From Cydia pomonella (lineage: Eukaryota > Arthropoda > Insecta > Lepidoptera > Tortricidae), in contig NC_084706.1 of NCBI RefSeq assembly GCF_033807575.1, positions 21,490,725 to 21,554,724 on the forward strand: a stretch of 64,000 nt of DNA, given 5' to 3'. The position numbers and the translations under genes were made by a program. Below are positions 53,762 to 64,000 of this stretch, in pieces. Each line of letters opens with the position of its first letter. Positions within the stretch are counted from its first letter, which is position 1. The notes under the pieces are model-generated. The model had not been told where the DNA came from. It made no database searches and worked only from the letters and a program-made list of their open reading frames with translations.

Positions 53762-54852
53762 TAGTTTAGGTTAGCGGATCGTCATTGGTGAATTTCCAAT
53801 AGGACTTGGAAGTCCGGTAGCCGTTTAAGAAAGTGCAGCACTCTTATGGCAGATGTCGCTAGTGCCTAAAGGCCTATATGGTGGATATGGGTGCACTACG
53901 TTTTTTTATAATTAAGTACTTTTCATATAATATAGAAATATATAATATTTTTTAATAACGTAATAAAAGGTATACTTCTACATTACCTAATCAACGACAT
54001 ACATAATGTTATTCTTGGTATGATCTAATATACCGTTTCATAATAATATAAGTACTTTTAAAAATATTTGTTCTAACTATCACTAGTTATATATAATGTC
54101 ACCATTATATGATTATATGTAAGTCTCAATAGAATTAAAAGATTCGCAGAAAAGTGGGTTGGGTAAGGTAAAAACTGTGACCTTAAAAGAACGAATAGCT
54201 AGCAAAAAGTCGGTTAGGTTAGGTTAGAACTGCGACACCGTATAATTTTTTGTTTGGTTGTATAAAGTATGATGTTATATTTTAATATGTTGTATAATGG
54301 CTTGTGTTATATTATATGTTAATATAATATAACAAAAGTTAGATACTATACCCTTACTATGATACCGATAACGGAACTATTTTATATATAGTCTGTATGT
54401 AATCCGCGGCAAATTTAAAAAATGTATGTGCGATGGATTACCCATAGACAATTTTAATTTACTGACAAAGTTGTTTGACCGGCTATATTTAAAAGAAAAC
54501 CGATAAGTAGCAAATAGATATTTTAAATCGAACCAAGGGAAAGTTTGAAAAGATCTGCAATATCTTGTTTCACTTTATTTTTATTGCATTATTATTCATT
54601 ACATCGACTTTCCCGAGGTACTTTAGTTACCGGCGAGTGTCTAGACAAACTTCTATCATTGGTAATAAAATATTTGTGCATTAAGGTGTCATTCGGATTG
54701 CGACCGCAGCGTTACTGCTGCAGCTTTGAGCGTTTAACAACTGGAGACGCCTTTTCTGTAATTTTCTGTACAAGGGGAGGGAAACGTCAGATAAACGTCA
54801 GACCATACAATACATAGGTATGACCGTTGGCCGAGGTTTTCTACAGAGAAGT
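53762..54852. other. AT-rich stretch, short telomere-like triplet
   Basis: GGTTAGGTTAGGTTAG at 54212-54227 is three units of the insect telomere motif in unrelated surroundings, too short to mean anything. The 90-codon frame at 54545-54817 has no motif. Confidence 0.5.
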
Positions 54853-54955
54853 CTTTTATACCACGACGGTGGCAAGCAAGCATACGGCCCGCCTGATGGT
54901 AAGCAGTCACCGTAGCCTATGGACACCTGCAACTCCAGAGGTGTTACATGAAGTA
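54853..54955 (+). repeat. Rep-1 head fragment
   Basis: TTTTATACCACGACGGTGGC, AGCATACGGCCCGCCTGATGG, TATGGACACCTGCAACTCCAG, then the match stops. Confidence 0.7.
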
Positions 54956-55689
54956 AGTTCTGGTTTAAACGGTAAAACTACTCCAACAAAGACTTGCATT
55001 TTAACTTATATATTTAGATAGACGAGAGTTTGTACACATATGCTCTACAATTATAATGAATGAAATCTTACAGGAAAATATTCACATCTCATATATCGAC
55101 GTAAATTGTTATCATCATACACAAATATATCTATCAAATTGTATTAAAATAGTCTCCATTGTTCGAAAATAAGAATCCAGATACCTACACAGATAAAACC
55201 AACTTTACTAATACCGATAAGGTCGTTATATATATCATCACGTCTCTGCCCATACTTTCAAAAACTGCACAACTCCCATATGTAATGTCATTTATAAAAG
55301 GTCCAATAAGACAAAAATACAACGTCGAGATCATTGCGAATCTTATAGTATTTTCTAGGTGATAGAGTACGTATTTGCTTGAGCGTTTGGTGTTATATAC
55401 AATGATGTGAGACGTGATAGAAGCGCCCAAGTGTCAAACGTGGTCTATTATGACTTGATCGAGAAATATCGCCGATTTTGACACGGTCGGGCGGTTTTTT
55501 TGTCGCTCACGATCTATTAGAAGTACAGCTCATTAAACTTAGTTTCCCTTTCCGAGTTCAAAGGATTTTTTGTAAGTTATTGTATGATGCAATGCTCGAC
55601 GTAAGAAATTATTAAGTTTCAACAACAAGAGGTTTATAACGTCTTATTTATTATACATACACAATATTTACAATAGGTATGGTAATACT
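54956..55689. other. No recognised feature
   Basis: AT-rich. The 81-codon minus frame at 55185-55430 has no motif. Confidence 0.5.
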
Positions 55690-56160
55690 TTACCGCACTA
55701 GTGCGATAATAGGGTCAAAATACTTTTCGTTGTCTTGTATTTTGTACCCAAAAAATGTGACGGAGTGTAGCTTTTTGTATGGGTGACTTTTAATTATTAA
55801 CTTGTTTCAAGTAAAATATAATCTACAGCTATAAATATATGCAATAGCACTCAACTTTTTTATTTGATAGAAACCACCAATACATATGTGACAGAGTGGT
55901 CGGGTACAAGACAACGAAAATATTTTTTACAGTACATATGGTGCTACTTTTCCGCACTAGTGCGTAAATTTGCACATTATGTAACTATGTCGAAAATTTA
56001 AAGGGCCATATGTACTGTAAAACGTTGTACGATACATGTGCGAATAGGTAATTCCCAACTCGTGTTGATTTAAAACACACCCTTCGGTTTTAATTTATCG
56101 CCACTCGTTTCGAATTTCCTACTAATCGCACTTGTATCTTAATGCACTATTATGGAACGT
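55690..56160 (-). repeat. Rep-4 repeat interrupted by a MITE
   Basis: 55925-56160 is a minus copy of 50160-50385 (TACAGTACATATGGTGCTAC, TTTAAAGGGCCATATGTACTG, GTACGATACATGTGCGAATAG). A short CCGCACTAGTGCGATAATAG at 55693 repeats its end. Between them 55720-55926 has its own inverted ends (TTTTCGTTGTCTTGTA / TACAAGACAACGAAAA) and looks like a nested MITE. Confidence 0.55.
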
Positions 56161-56249
56161 TATCTTGTAATGATGTTTGTAAACTGTATAGGAAAAGAAG
56201 ACGCTAAACATTAGACCGATAGCCAGACAAAGTTACTTACGCATTTAAT

Positions 56250-57068
56250 ATATTTATTTATGTAACCTTTATTGAACAATACAAAAAAAGTACAAATGGC
56301 GGATGCCTTAAGGCATTCCCTAGCAGTCAACCATTGGGCCAAACAGAAACTTACAATTGGTGCGGAAAAGAAAATCAGTACAGAGAGATCAAAGTCACTA
56401 TCTAAACACTACTATTATAAATAAACATGCATAAATACATAGTAGTATATAAAACCGTCATATAATCTTACAATGTTGGTGTACGTCCGAAAAGTATTTA
56501 CGTAATTGGCGTTTTAAGGAAAATTTGCTCAGTGCTTGTCGTATTGGGAGAGGAAGATCGTTCCAGAAACGTATTGCCTGGAGGGCGAAGGAGTTGGACA
56601 TGAAACCAGTGCGTTAAAGAGGAATAGAGAGTTTAAGACTCCGAGGGGTACGGAGGCCGCAACCGGGACGAGGTGTTACAAATTGAAATTTTGATTTAAG
56701 GTAATCTGGTGCAGCTTGATCAAAGATGATGGTATAAAGCATGTAAAGTATTCTAGACGACCGACACTCGCGGATCGGGAGCCAGTTTAGTTTGCGACGG
56801 AAATCAGTACCCCTAGTGTAAATAAATTCGATTTCCAAACGTGACGTACGCGTTTGCGTTTAGTTTCATTTTGTATTGGATTTCGAAAGAGCGCGCCAAG
56901 CGGGACGTTTTGGAAACTCAAAATCCTATACAAAATGAGACTTAACGCAAACGCGTTCGTCACGTTATGATGTCGATCAAAGTTACACTAGGGGTACTGA
57001 AACATGGTCATACTTTCGGAGCCCGTAAATAAATCGGATACAATTATTGAGCAATCGATCTAATATAT
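56250..57068 (-). pseudogene. Jockey-clade LINE, minus strand, interrupted by a MITE
   Basis: On the minus strand, 57068 to 56998 encodes LDRLLNNCIRFIYGLRKYDHVS; the 191-bp MITE (56807-56997) intervenes; 56806 down to 56458 continues with DFRRKLNWLPIRECRSSRIL, DQAAPDYLKSKFQF, one in-frame TAA, then SNSFALQAIRFWNDLPLP and KRQLRKYFSDVHQHCKII, ending at a TGA at 56458-56460. This is the C-terminal part of a Jockey-type reverse transcriptase, related to 29111-30013 (shared GLRKYDHVS). The 3' UTR runs to about 56250. Truncation, a stop and the insertion make it inactive. Confidence 0.85.
56807..56997. mobile_element. 191-bp palindromic MITE, copy 2
   Basis: Same ends (GTACCCCTAGTGTAA / TTACACTAGGGGTAC) and same length as 30631-30821, in opposite orientation. 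TA lies at 56808-56809 and 56995-56996. It sits inside the LINE reading frame directly after the DHVS codons, so it arrived after the LINE. Confidence 0.85.
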
Positions 57069-57279
57069 ATTATTAGGGATATAAGAACAAGCTTGCATTC
57101 ATTATTATAACAATTTACCTGATGATGCTTTAAGATTACCCTTTCCAGCTCATAAGAATTACTTAAAAAGTAATTGATGTTGAAGACACAGAGTCGAGGA
57201 CTACTTGACAGAGAAACATGCACGGTCCAAACCAGAATCTAATAAAAACAAGTAGCAATTAAAATCATTGTATTACGTG

Positions 57280-57437
57280 CAGAGTTTCTTGCCGGTCCAT
57301 AATGGGATACCCTCTTCCAATCGAGTGGGGATTTAAATCTCGGGTCAGAGGTATAGGGTTAGAGCCGGCATAGCTTTATTTGACGTTTATAAGCGTATTG
57401 TAATCTGCCTACTTGAATAATTAACTATCTTTATCTT
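57280..57437 (+). mobile_element. 3' part of SINE-A-type element
   Basis: GCAGAGTTTCTTGCCGGTCC, GATACCCTCTTCCAATCGAG, GCTTTATTTGACGTTTATAAG, TGCCTACTTGAATAATTAAC, TATCTTTATCTT; collinear with 2897-3043. No head. Confidence 0.65.
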
Positions 57438-58635
57438 CTCTTGGCACAATATACAACAAGTCACCTGTTAACCAACAAAGGTAAACGAAATGAAATATTT
57501 TCCGCTATTTAAAATTACGTAAAAGCCAAGGTCGTGAATAATGACTCAAAGGAATACCCCGTAACGTTAAAGATTATTTCCCTTTTACTCATAAAATTTT
57601 CTTCTCATCAGTGGCCCCTTTATTTTCCAAATTCAATTAAGATTTCACGAAGCAAAGTCTGGGTTCAAAATCCTTCTGTTATGAGCGGGTATTTTGGTGA
57701 CTACCTCTGATCCTTATTAGGTTTAGGACGGGGGTGACAAAATAAATTCACCATGACAGGGGTGAATCGGGAGGACAGTCAACAAGGGGTGTTGGTACAA
57801 GGGAGTCCATCTGAATGGACACCGAGTCAGCTGTTTTATTTGTCGTCTTTTGTTAGGAATATTTTACTGCTGTTGTGCAAGGAGTCACGCCGGGTTGTTT
57901 TTTTGATACAAACATTTAAAACGTTTTGAAGAAAACGTAACGAACGTGTAATGTAAATCAAGATTAGTGAAACCTAGTCAACCTAATATTGTGTAGTTCA
58001 TCAAAGTGTAACTAGATGTCGCTAGTAGGCCCTTTATACTTAGTTTCCAAAGCAGGTAATCAAAAAAAAAAAAAAAATTAACTTGTTGCTAATAATAAAT
58101 AGATTGATCCAATATGAATTTCATGATTCAGATTTATGTATTTATTATTATTTGTTATTCATTATGATTTTAATAATACCTACTGACATAAGCTTATAAA
58201 TATCTTGATTATTTTTAGTAACCAAGCTATAGCAAAAAGTTCTGAAAGAAATGAAGAGAATATTGTGAACTTAGTATACAGGCATGCTGGCACAACTAAA
58301 GTGTTTTCCCAATTCAATGCTAGATGTCGCTATACAGTGCGCATTTAAATCATACATCGCGGTTCGCGGTGCTACTATTTTTCCTATCATAAGGATGGAT
58401 GTAGATTTTTTTTTATTTTGAGTAATCGTAGGTAAGCAATAAAGACCGGCCTGTGTACATTATAGGACCTACATAGTTGGACCTAATTGTATTGTTGCCA
58501 AATGGCCACTAAAGTCATTTTTGTGACTAGGCCTTTGCCTGTGACATGTGTCTGACTTACTTATGGCCGCACTTGGCTAGCTTTCCTCATATTTTGTAAT
58601 CCTATTAATTCTGGATAGCATTATTAAATTATTAT
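57438..58635. other. No recognised feature
   Basis: AT-rich, with an A-run at 58062-58077. Nothing assigned. Confidence 0.5.
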
Positions 58636-59341
58636 ACTCCGCAATCTCGTCGCGCTGACGAGCCGATCGCTTTGGTTGGGTAACAGGTTAATTTTAGTAC
58701 GAAAATATAATATTCAGCCAAAAAAAATCAACCGAAAAAAAAGAAAAGTAACGTATTTGGTATCAAAATGAATATATTATAACATTTCTTATAAAATATT
58801 TTGTATATTATATACATACAACCTCATTATAATTAGTTTAAATGTGATATTTTTTTAATAAACGAACATAAGGAAAGGTTTAACATGTGTCAATTTATTT
58901 AGAGATATTTTGAGTTGATAGTGAGTTTATATTTGAGTTTTTATAGTGAGTTTATATTTTTAAATAATAATATAAATTGCGGTAATATAAGTAGCGGTGG
59001 TGGCCGAGTGGATATGACGTTCGACTTTCAATCCGGAGGTCGCGGGTTCAAATCCTGGCTCGTACCAATGAGTTTTTCGGAACTTATGTACGAAATATCA
59101 TTTGATATTTACCACCAGCTTTTCGGTGAAGGAAAACATCGTGAGGAAACCTGCATACATCTGCGAAGAAATTCAAAGGTGTATGTGAAGTCCCCAATCC
59201 GCATTGGGCTAGCGTGGGGACTATAGCCCGAGCCCTCTCGCGCATGAGAGGAGGCCTGTGCCCAGCAGTGGGACGTATATAGGCTGAATTATTATTATTA
59301 TTATTAATATAAATTGACAGTGCGACGAGATTGCGGACTCT
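58636..59341. mobile_element. MITE containing a SINE
   Basis: CTCCGCAATCTCGTCGCGCTG at 58637 mirrors GTGCGACGAGATTGCGG at 59320-59336. The SINE at 58992-59307 is inside. The rest is AT-rich and non-coding. Confidence 0.6.
58992..59307 (+). mobile_element. Full-length tRNA-headed SINE (SINE-B type) with RTE-like 3' end
   Basis: The head has A-box-like GTGGCCGAGTGGATATG and B-box GGTTCAAATCC within a tRNA-like arm. The body has TTTTCGGTGAAGGAAAACATC, shared with 4076-4393. The 3' end, from 59252, reads AGGCCTGTGCCCAGCAGTGG and TATATAGGCTGA, like the RTE LINE end at 5141-5175. The tail is (ATT)n, about 59288-59306. It is the best preserved SINE in the window and the only one with head, body and tail. 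Confidence 0.85.
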
Positions 59342-60690
59342 AATCATTATAACCAGTCCCTATTTGATGATGTTAGTTTGTGTCTATGGACAAAGTCACA
59401 TTGTCACTTTTGCCCGGTCGTCAAACAACTGGATTTCGCTTTGTTTACTTGCAGCTCCCTATTTACACGTTGCCGTGTTAACGCCAGACGTGAGACGAAT
59501 TTGATTTGAAGCTGATACGTACGGTCTTTTCGATTGAAGATACAGCGGCTGCATTGCTGACGTACGTACAATTTTTAGGATTTTACTGAACAAGGAATCC
59601 ATATTTTGGTTTGTCATAATCAAAGACCTTAGTATTTTAAAGCTACAAAATAAGCATGGATTTCCACATAGTTATTACTCATGCCAAAACGTAGTAAAGA
59701 AGATTTTACCATGTCACTTATAGTAGTTCTTTATTTATTATCATATCAGATTTTAGTCAGAGACCTGTTCAAGTATAAGGACCAGAACCAAAACACTTCT
59801 GTAAAAATGAAGTAGCCTGTTTTTACCAGTGGCGATAGTGAGATGATATTAATTAAACGAATTAATATTATACCTAACACCTACACGACTGAGCACCATA
59901 CTGCGCCACCTAGTTCATTCCGCAGGTGCTTATGGCATTCCTTCATTCTCGCCTACTCAGTAAGAAAAACTCATCATCCGTAAACCGACACCGTTCCCCA
60001 CACCTGACGCGAACCAATAAAATGCTTCGAGTCAACCCCTGCATATCGAATCTAATTTATTTCTAATTTTGTCCTCAATTGTCGCGGTTGCTATAGCGAT
60101 GGAAGATGATTTATCTTCTGAATTTGCTTGACTTGGAGCTGCAAATAATAAAAATTAAGGTTTTTAAATGGTCTCCTGGTAGCAAAACTTTATTTTATTA
60201 TACGTAATTTGTAACTCTAATATTAAAGTAAATAAATATATTTTTATTGTATGTTACAATGATTATTTTTTTAATTAATTGAAGTACCTTATAAAAAACA
60301 CAACACCTTGAGACACCAGGCGGTGTCAGCCTGAGGTCTCAATGCATATTTTTTATTTTAACTTCATTGCACGAAACATATTGAATTGCTACTATTGGTA
60401 TGGTAAATAGGCCGGTGTCCTAAAGAACGCGATCTAGAATCTCGCTAAAAACATTATTTTCTCAATAAAACTGTGTGTAAAAAAGTTATCAAACAGAAGA
60501 AACCTTTCTTTTCTGCCTCGATTGCCGACTGTTTTCACTTAAATGCATGTGGCCTCATAATTTAATATGAGAATTGCTTGAAACCCACTGAGCTTCACAT
60601 CTCTTTGAGTTTGCGTTCGCGCCTCCATCAATTAAAGGCCAAAATTTTCTGCACTAAATTATGTTTTTGCTTATTTCAATTTAAAATGTG
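59342..60690. other. No recognised feature
   Basis: Mixed AT-rich sequence. ACACCAGGCGGTGTCAGCC at 60313-60331 is a small palindrome. Nothing assigned. Confidence 0.5.
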
Positions 60691-60845
60691 AGTCTTAACC
60701 CAAACAGGATGTTATATCAAGCACTCGGTAATACTCAATCATTTATTACACATTATGGTTATTGGTTACAGAGCTGGAATGTAAATACAATTATAGATCA
60801 CATCATTATGTGCACAGGGTACATAAACCCTGTTTGGGCAAAGCA
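60691..60845. repeat. Possible MITE with CCCAAACAGG ends
   Basis: CTTAACCCAAACAGGATGT and CATAAACCCTGTTTGGGCAAAG are imperfect inverted ends about 150 bp apart. Confidence 0.4.
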
Positions 60846-61162
60846 AATAAGGAGAAAGGCACTTCAAAAACACTAAAATACAAGAATAAAATAAATGTGT
60901 CATTTTATACGAGGTATCAGTTAAATTGTTTTCTAAGTACCTAATCATTTAAGGAATAACATTTCGTGAGTAGTAATTGTTTCAGCTTACGTATAAAGGC
61001 TGTCTCAGTTGTTTCTGCTTGTAATTCTTCCATCAGTTTATTATACATATATTTTTATTGACATTATAAAAGGCCCAGTTGAAAGCGTTTCAAGTCGTAT
61101 AGTATTTCACGCAATATATCATATAAGAATCCAAGAACACTGGAAAACGGACAAATTTGTCC
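60846..61162. other. No recognised feature
   Basis: AT-rich, nothing noticed. Confidence 0.5.
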
Positions 61163-61170
61163 GTTAAGAC

Positions 61171-61340
61171 CAGGCCCGGATTTAGAGACCTAGGGCTCCT
61201 AGGCACTTGGTATGGCTTTTGGAATTGCAGCCCCCCCCCCCCCTAAATTTATCGAGGCCCCCTTCTCCATCTCAAAACATTGCTAGGTTGCCTGGCCCCC
61301 CGGTCCAGGCGTTATAGGCTTAAGCGTAAATCCGGCCCTG
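61171..61340. mobile_element. hAT-like MITE, second copy
   Basis: CAGGCCCGGATTTAGAG and GTAAATCCGGCCCTG are the inverted ends; a run of C lies at 61231-61244. Flanks GTTAAGAC (61163-61170) and TTTGAGAC (61341-61348) agree at 6 of 8 positions, a decayed 8-bp duplication. Relative of 34272-34456. Confidence 0.75.
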
Positions 61341-61348
61341 TTTGAGAC

Positions 61349-61798
61349 GAGATTTTATCTACTCTCCGTCATTTTCAACATAAAATTCTCTTAACCCTCA
61401 TAAAACATTTGGCACACTTCTATACCAACCAGAGTTTATGTAAATGTTGGCTAAAAATAAAATATTCACCCTAAAGAAAGTATTTCGAAGTTATGAGGCG
61501 AAGTAAAATTTGTCTCAACGCCAAATCAGCAAGAAACTTTTTAATTCAAAGGGCGTTTTATGAGAATTTAATATTTGCGCACGAAATGTGGAGTTGGCTG
61601 TCAATAATTCGATCAATCTGATTGACAAGTTTTTTTTTATCAAGTGTTATTCATACTAACAATTCTAAATATAATCGCTTCCATCTTCAATCTTTGTTTA
61701 CCAATATATCATTACCTATATATCAGCAGCGTAAAGAATCTCCAATATGGAGATCTTTGAACTTCGCTTTAAACTAAACCACACTAAACCTACAGGCC
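61349..61798. other. No recognised feature
   Basis: AT-rich, nothing noticed. Confidence 0.5.
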
Positions 61799-61930
61799 GG
61801 GGCCCATTTCTTGAACGGTATTAGACTAATATTATTAGTCTACAAACTGATAAATCGTATGGGTTACCATGGCGACACACTAATAATATTAGACTAATAC
61901 CAGTGGTCTGTGGTTCGAGAAATGGGCCCC
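61799..61930. mobile_element. MITE with GGGGCCCATTTCT ends
   Basis: GGGGCCCATTTCTTGAACGG and its mirror GTTCGAGAAATGGGCCCC form the ends, and GACTAATATTATTAG / CTAATAATATTAG pair inside. 132 bp. Confidence 0.75.
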
Positions 61931-62110
61931 AGTTTGAACGTGCACTGACATGAATCCGATATTGGAATGATATTGGAATCATATTAGTTATTCGCGCGTT
62001 CATTTTGCTCAGACATGTCAGTAAAAGTATTAGTGCGAGCGAGACACCCGCGACCTATTATGATTTCAATATCATTCTAATATTTGATGTCAAAGTTCGA
62101 ATTGGTCTGC
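61929..62110. mobile_element. MITE abutting the previous one
   Basis: CCAGTTTGAACGTGCACTGAC mirrors GTCAAAGTTCGAATTGG; GAATGATATTGGAATCATAT pairs with the opposite strand of 62060-62085. The core has GTGCGAGCGAGACACCC, as in 45209-45394 and 10794-12644. Confidence 0.65.
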
Positions 62111-62350
62111 TGGAAATGTCAAAATTGCCTTTTTTAGTTCTGACATTCAGCTGAACCTCACACACCACTACTTAGACGTAAGACGCCAGTTACGAAAAGA
62201 GAGACCTAAGGCCTCCTATGTGACACGTGTACACGTTCAACACGGATGGTCAACTTTACTGTCGCACGTGCACGAGTATTTGGGAGCAAGTTCGGTCTAG
62301 ACAGCCATATTAGGGCTAACGATGGACAACGTCCATAATGTTTATTTAGG

Positions 62351-64000
62351 GTCGCCGTCATTGGACAAGAAGCGGGCCCTCCAGCAGGCCATTAAGAAGG
62401 CGAAGAACGAGGGGTGGGAGGAGTTCTTGGCAACCCTCAATAGGGACCCATGGGGACGCCCATACAGAATGGTGCGCAACAAGTTGCGGAGCGCCCCACC
62501 CATGGACTCCATGGAGCCAGAACTCCTCCAGAGAGTGGTTGAGGGCCTGTTTCCGGAGGCACCAGACTTCATCCCACCGGCGATGCCCCCCCCAGCAGCG
62601 GACCCGGTAGAACCGATCGTCGTCGTCCCCATAACGGATGACGAGATGGAGTGGGCCATGGACCGGGTCAGGGCCACGCGCAAAGCGCCGGGACCAGACG
62701 GAGTGCCAGGAAAAGTGCTTTTCTTGGCACTCAAGCATCTAGAGAACTGCCTAAGATCCCTCCTGGAGGACTGCCTCGAGGAGGGGCGCTTCCCGGGATG
62801 CTGGAAGGAGGGGCGACTGTGCCTGCTGCGCAAGGAGGGGCGCCCAGCAGACACCCCCGCTGGCTACCGCCCCATCGTGCTGTTGGATGAGGTCGGGAAG
62901 CTCTTCGAGCGAATCCTGGCCTCCCGTATACAGCGGCACCTAGTGGAAATGGGCCCGAACTTACATGACAACCAGTTCGGGTTCCGTAGGGGGCGGTCTA
63001 CTATAGACGCGGTGGCCGCGTTGAGGGATTTCGGGGTGCTTGCGACAGTCCATAGGGAGGGAGTGGTGGCGGTGTCGCTGGACATCGCCAACGCGTTCGG
63101 GTCTCTCCCCTACACGGTCATTGGGGAGGCACTCCGTTACCATGGAGTGCCTCCTTATCTGAGGCGTGTTGTAGAGCACTACCTGACGGGGCGGCTAGTG
63201 CTCTATGAGCAGAGGGGTATCCGGGGCGCGAAGGCTATGGCGTGCGGGGTTCCACAGGGGTCTGTCCTGGGTCCTCTCCTGTGGAACCTCGGTTACGATT
63301 GGGTGCTCCGGGGGGTGCAGCTTCCCCGCATGGTCACCGTGTGTTATGCGGACGACACACTAGTGGCCGTGCGGGGAAAGGAGCTAGAGGAAGTGCTCAG
63401 AAGGGCGGCGGTGGCCACCGAGCTTACAGTGCAGCGCATAGGACTCCTGGGGCTTCGGGTCGCCCTGCCGAAAACCGAGGCCATGGTCCTCGGGCGAACA
63501 AGGGGGTGGGGGCAGCTGCCGGAGGGCACCAGAGTAAGGGTGGGGGGTGAGTCTGTCCAGGTCAAGGCCCACATCAAGTACTTGGGCCTTGTCCTGGACA
63601 GAAAGTGGAATTTTGAGGAGCACTTTGCGAGACTGGCTCCTCGTCTCGTGGGTGCTGCCTCGGCTCTGGGCCGGCTCTTGCCTAATCTGGGGGGGCCGAA
63701 TGCCCCATGTAGGCGTCTATATGCGGGGGTAGTCCAGAGCATGGCGCTCTACGGATCGCCAATCTGGGCCGGACGGCTGACGAGACGCGCGAAGGCACTG
63801 CTCCGTCGGCCGCAGAGGTTCATGGCCCAGAGGATGGTGAGGGCCTACCGCACTACCTCTCACGCAGCGGCATGCCTCCTTGCCGGCACTCCGGCGTGAG
63901 AACTAGACGCGGGGGTGCTGGCTGAAAGATACTGGCAGAGGGCGGAGGCCAGGAGGCGTGGGGAGCCCACAGATGCGAGAGAGGTGGAGAGGTTGGCCCG
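62351..64000 (+). pseudogene. R1-clade LINE ORF2 (reverse transcriptase), 5'-truncated, runs off window
   Basis: One long frame (ATG at 62322, 525 codons to a TGA at 63897-63899) encodes an R1-type reverse transcriptase, the enzyme that copies LINE RNA at the nicked target. Numbering from that ATG: DPWGRPYRMVRNKLR near 42-56, ATRKAPGPDGVPGK 118-131, GYRPIVLLDEVGK near 181, FGFRRGRSTIDAV 219-231, SLDIANAF with the catalytic Asp254, GVPQGSVLGPLL 309-320 and CYADD 341-345 with Asp344 and Asp345. All polymerase catalytic residues are present. After the TGA the same frame stays open to the window end (ELDAGVLAERYWQRAEARRR), and relatives have Trp at that place, so TGG to TGA is a recent nonsense change. 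Similarity and high GC content begin near 62351, so the ATG and first residues are probably target DNA. The endonuclease is missing. Confidence 0.85.

Noticed and set aside
54212..54227. TTAGG telomere repeat
   Set aside because: Only three units, in unique surroundings; such short runs are frequent in AT-rich insect DNA.
62342..62854. Long minus-strand frames opposite the R1-type LINE (also 62358-62738 and 63344-63742)
   Set aside because: They are shadows of the GC-rich plus-strand RT frame and show no motif of their own.

Overview
The window looks like gene-poor nuclear DNA of a moth or butterfly (Lepidoptera). It is AT-rich and packed with fragments of repeat types I associate with lepidopteran genomes: tRNA-headed SINEs, 5'-truncated RTE, Jockey and R1-type LINEs, and many short palindromic DNA elements (MITEs). 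Nothing looks bacterial, viral or organellar. I found no host protein-coding exon, no rRNA, no functional tRNA gene and no CRISPR. All longer open frames with recognisable protein motifs are retrotransposon remnants, so the stretch is best read as intergenic or deep-intronic DNA.

Layout. 1-9 kb: an RTE tail with a clear target-site duplication (46-273), a possible TATA-less promoter with first exon and splice donor (1140-1302), SINEs, an RTE reverse-transcriptase remnant (4430-5185), a cluster of MITEs, and a second CpG-rich island (8640-8800). 9-17 kb: LINE tails, a MITE split by a Jockey-clade LINE (10794-12644), and long-armed MITEs at 14.1, 15.5 and 15.8 kb. 17-28 kb: mostly unannotated DNA with scattered repeats and a TIR element (23.69-24.39 kb) carrying a nested repeat. 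28.2-31.7 kb: three MITEs in a row, a MITE split by a Jockey LINE, and a 191-bp palindromic MITE. 33-43 kb: more MITEs, including a hAT-like insertion with an exact 8-bp duplication (34264-34464), a mariner-like TIR pair (38295-38974), and a perfect 19-bp hairpin (42143-42184). 43-54 kb: repeats, a minus-strand LINE remnant with RNase H and a zinc-knuckle-like tail (46714-47751), a (GT)31 tract and a second RTE tail. 54-62 kb: nested repeats, including a Jockey LINE interrupted by a second 191-bp MITE (about 97% identical to the first by my reading) and a SINE inside a MITE. 62.35-64 kb: a GC-rich, 5'-truncated R1-clade LINE with intact RT catalytic motifs, which runs off the window.

How the parts relate. 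The LINE remnants encode the machinery that copies themselves and probably the SINEs: one SINE ends in the same sequence as the RTE LINE 3' end in this window. The MITEs carry only terminal inverted repeats and depend on transposases not encoded here (TA-type mariner/Tc1, TTAA-type piggyBac and 8-bp hAT-type signatures are seen). I found no new biochemical system. The best leads are the transposition histories that can be read from nested insertions and empty sites, and two candidate CpG-rich promoters. All family calls come from reading motifs by eye; no search was run.
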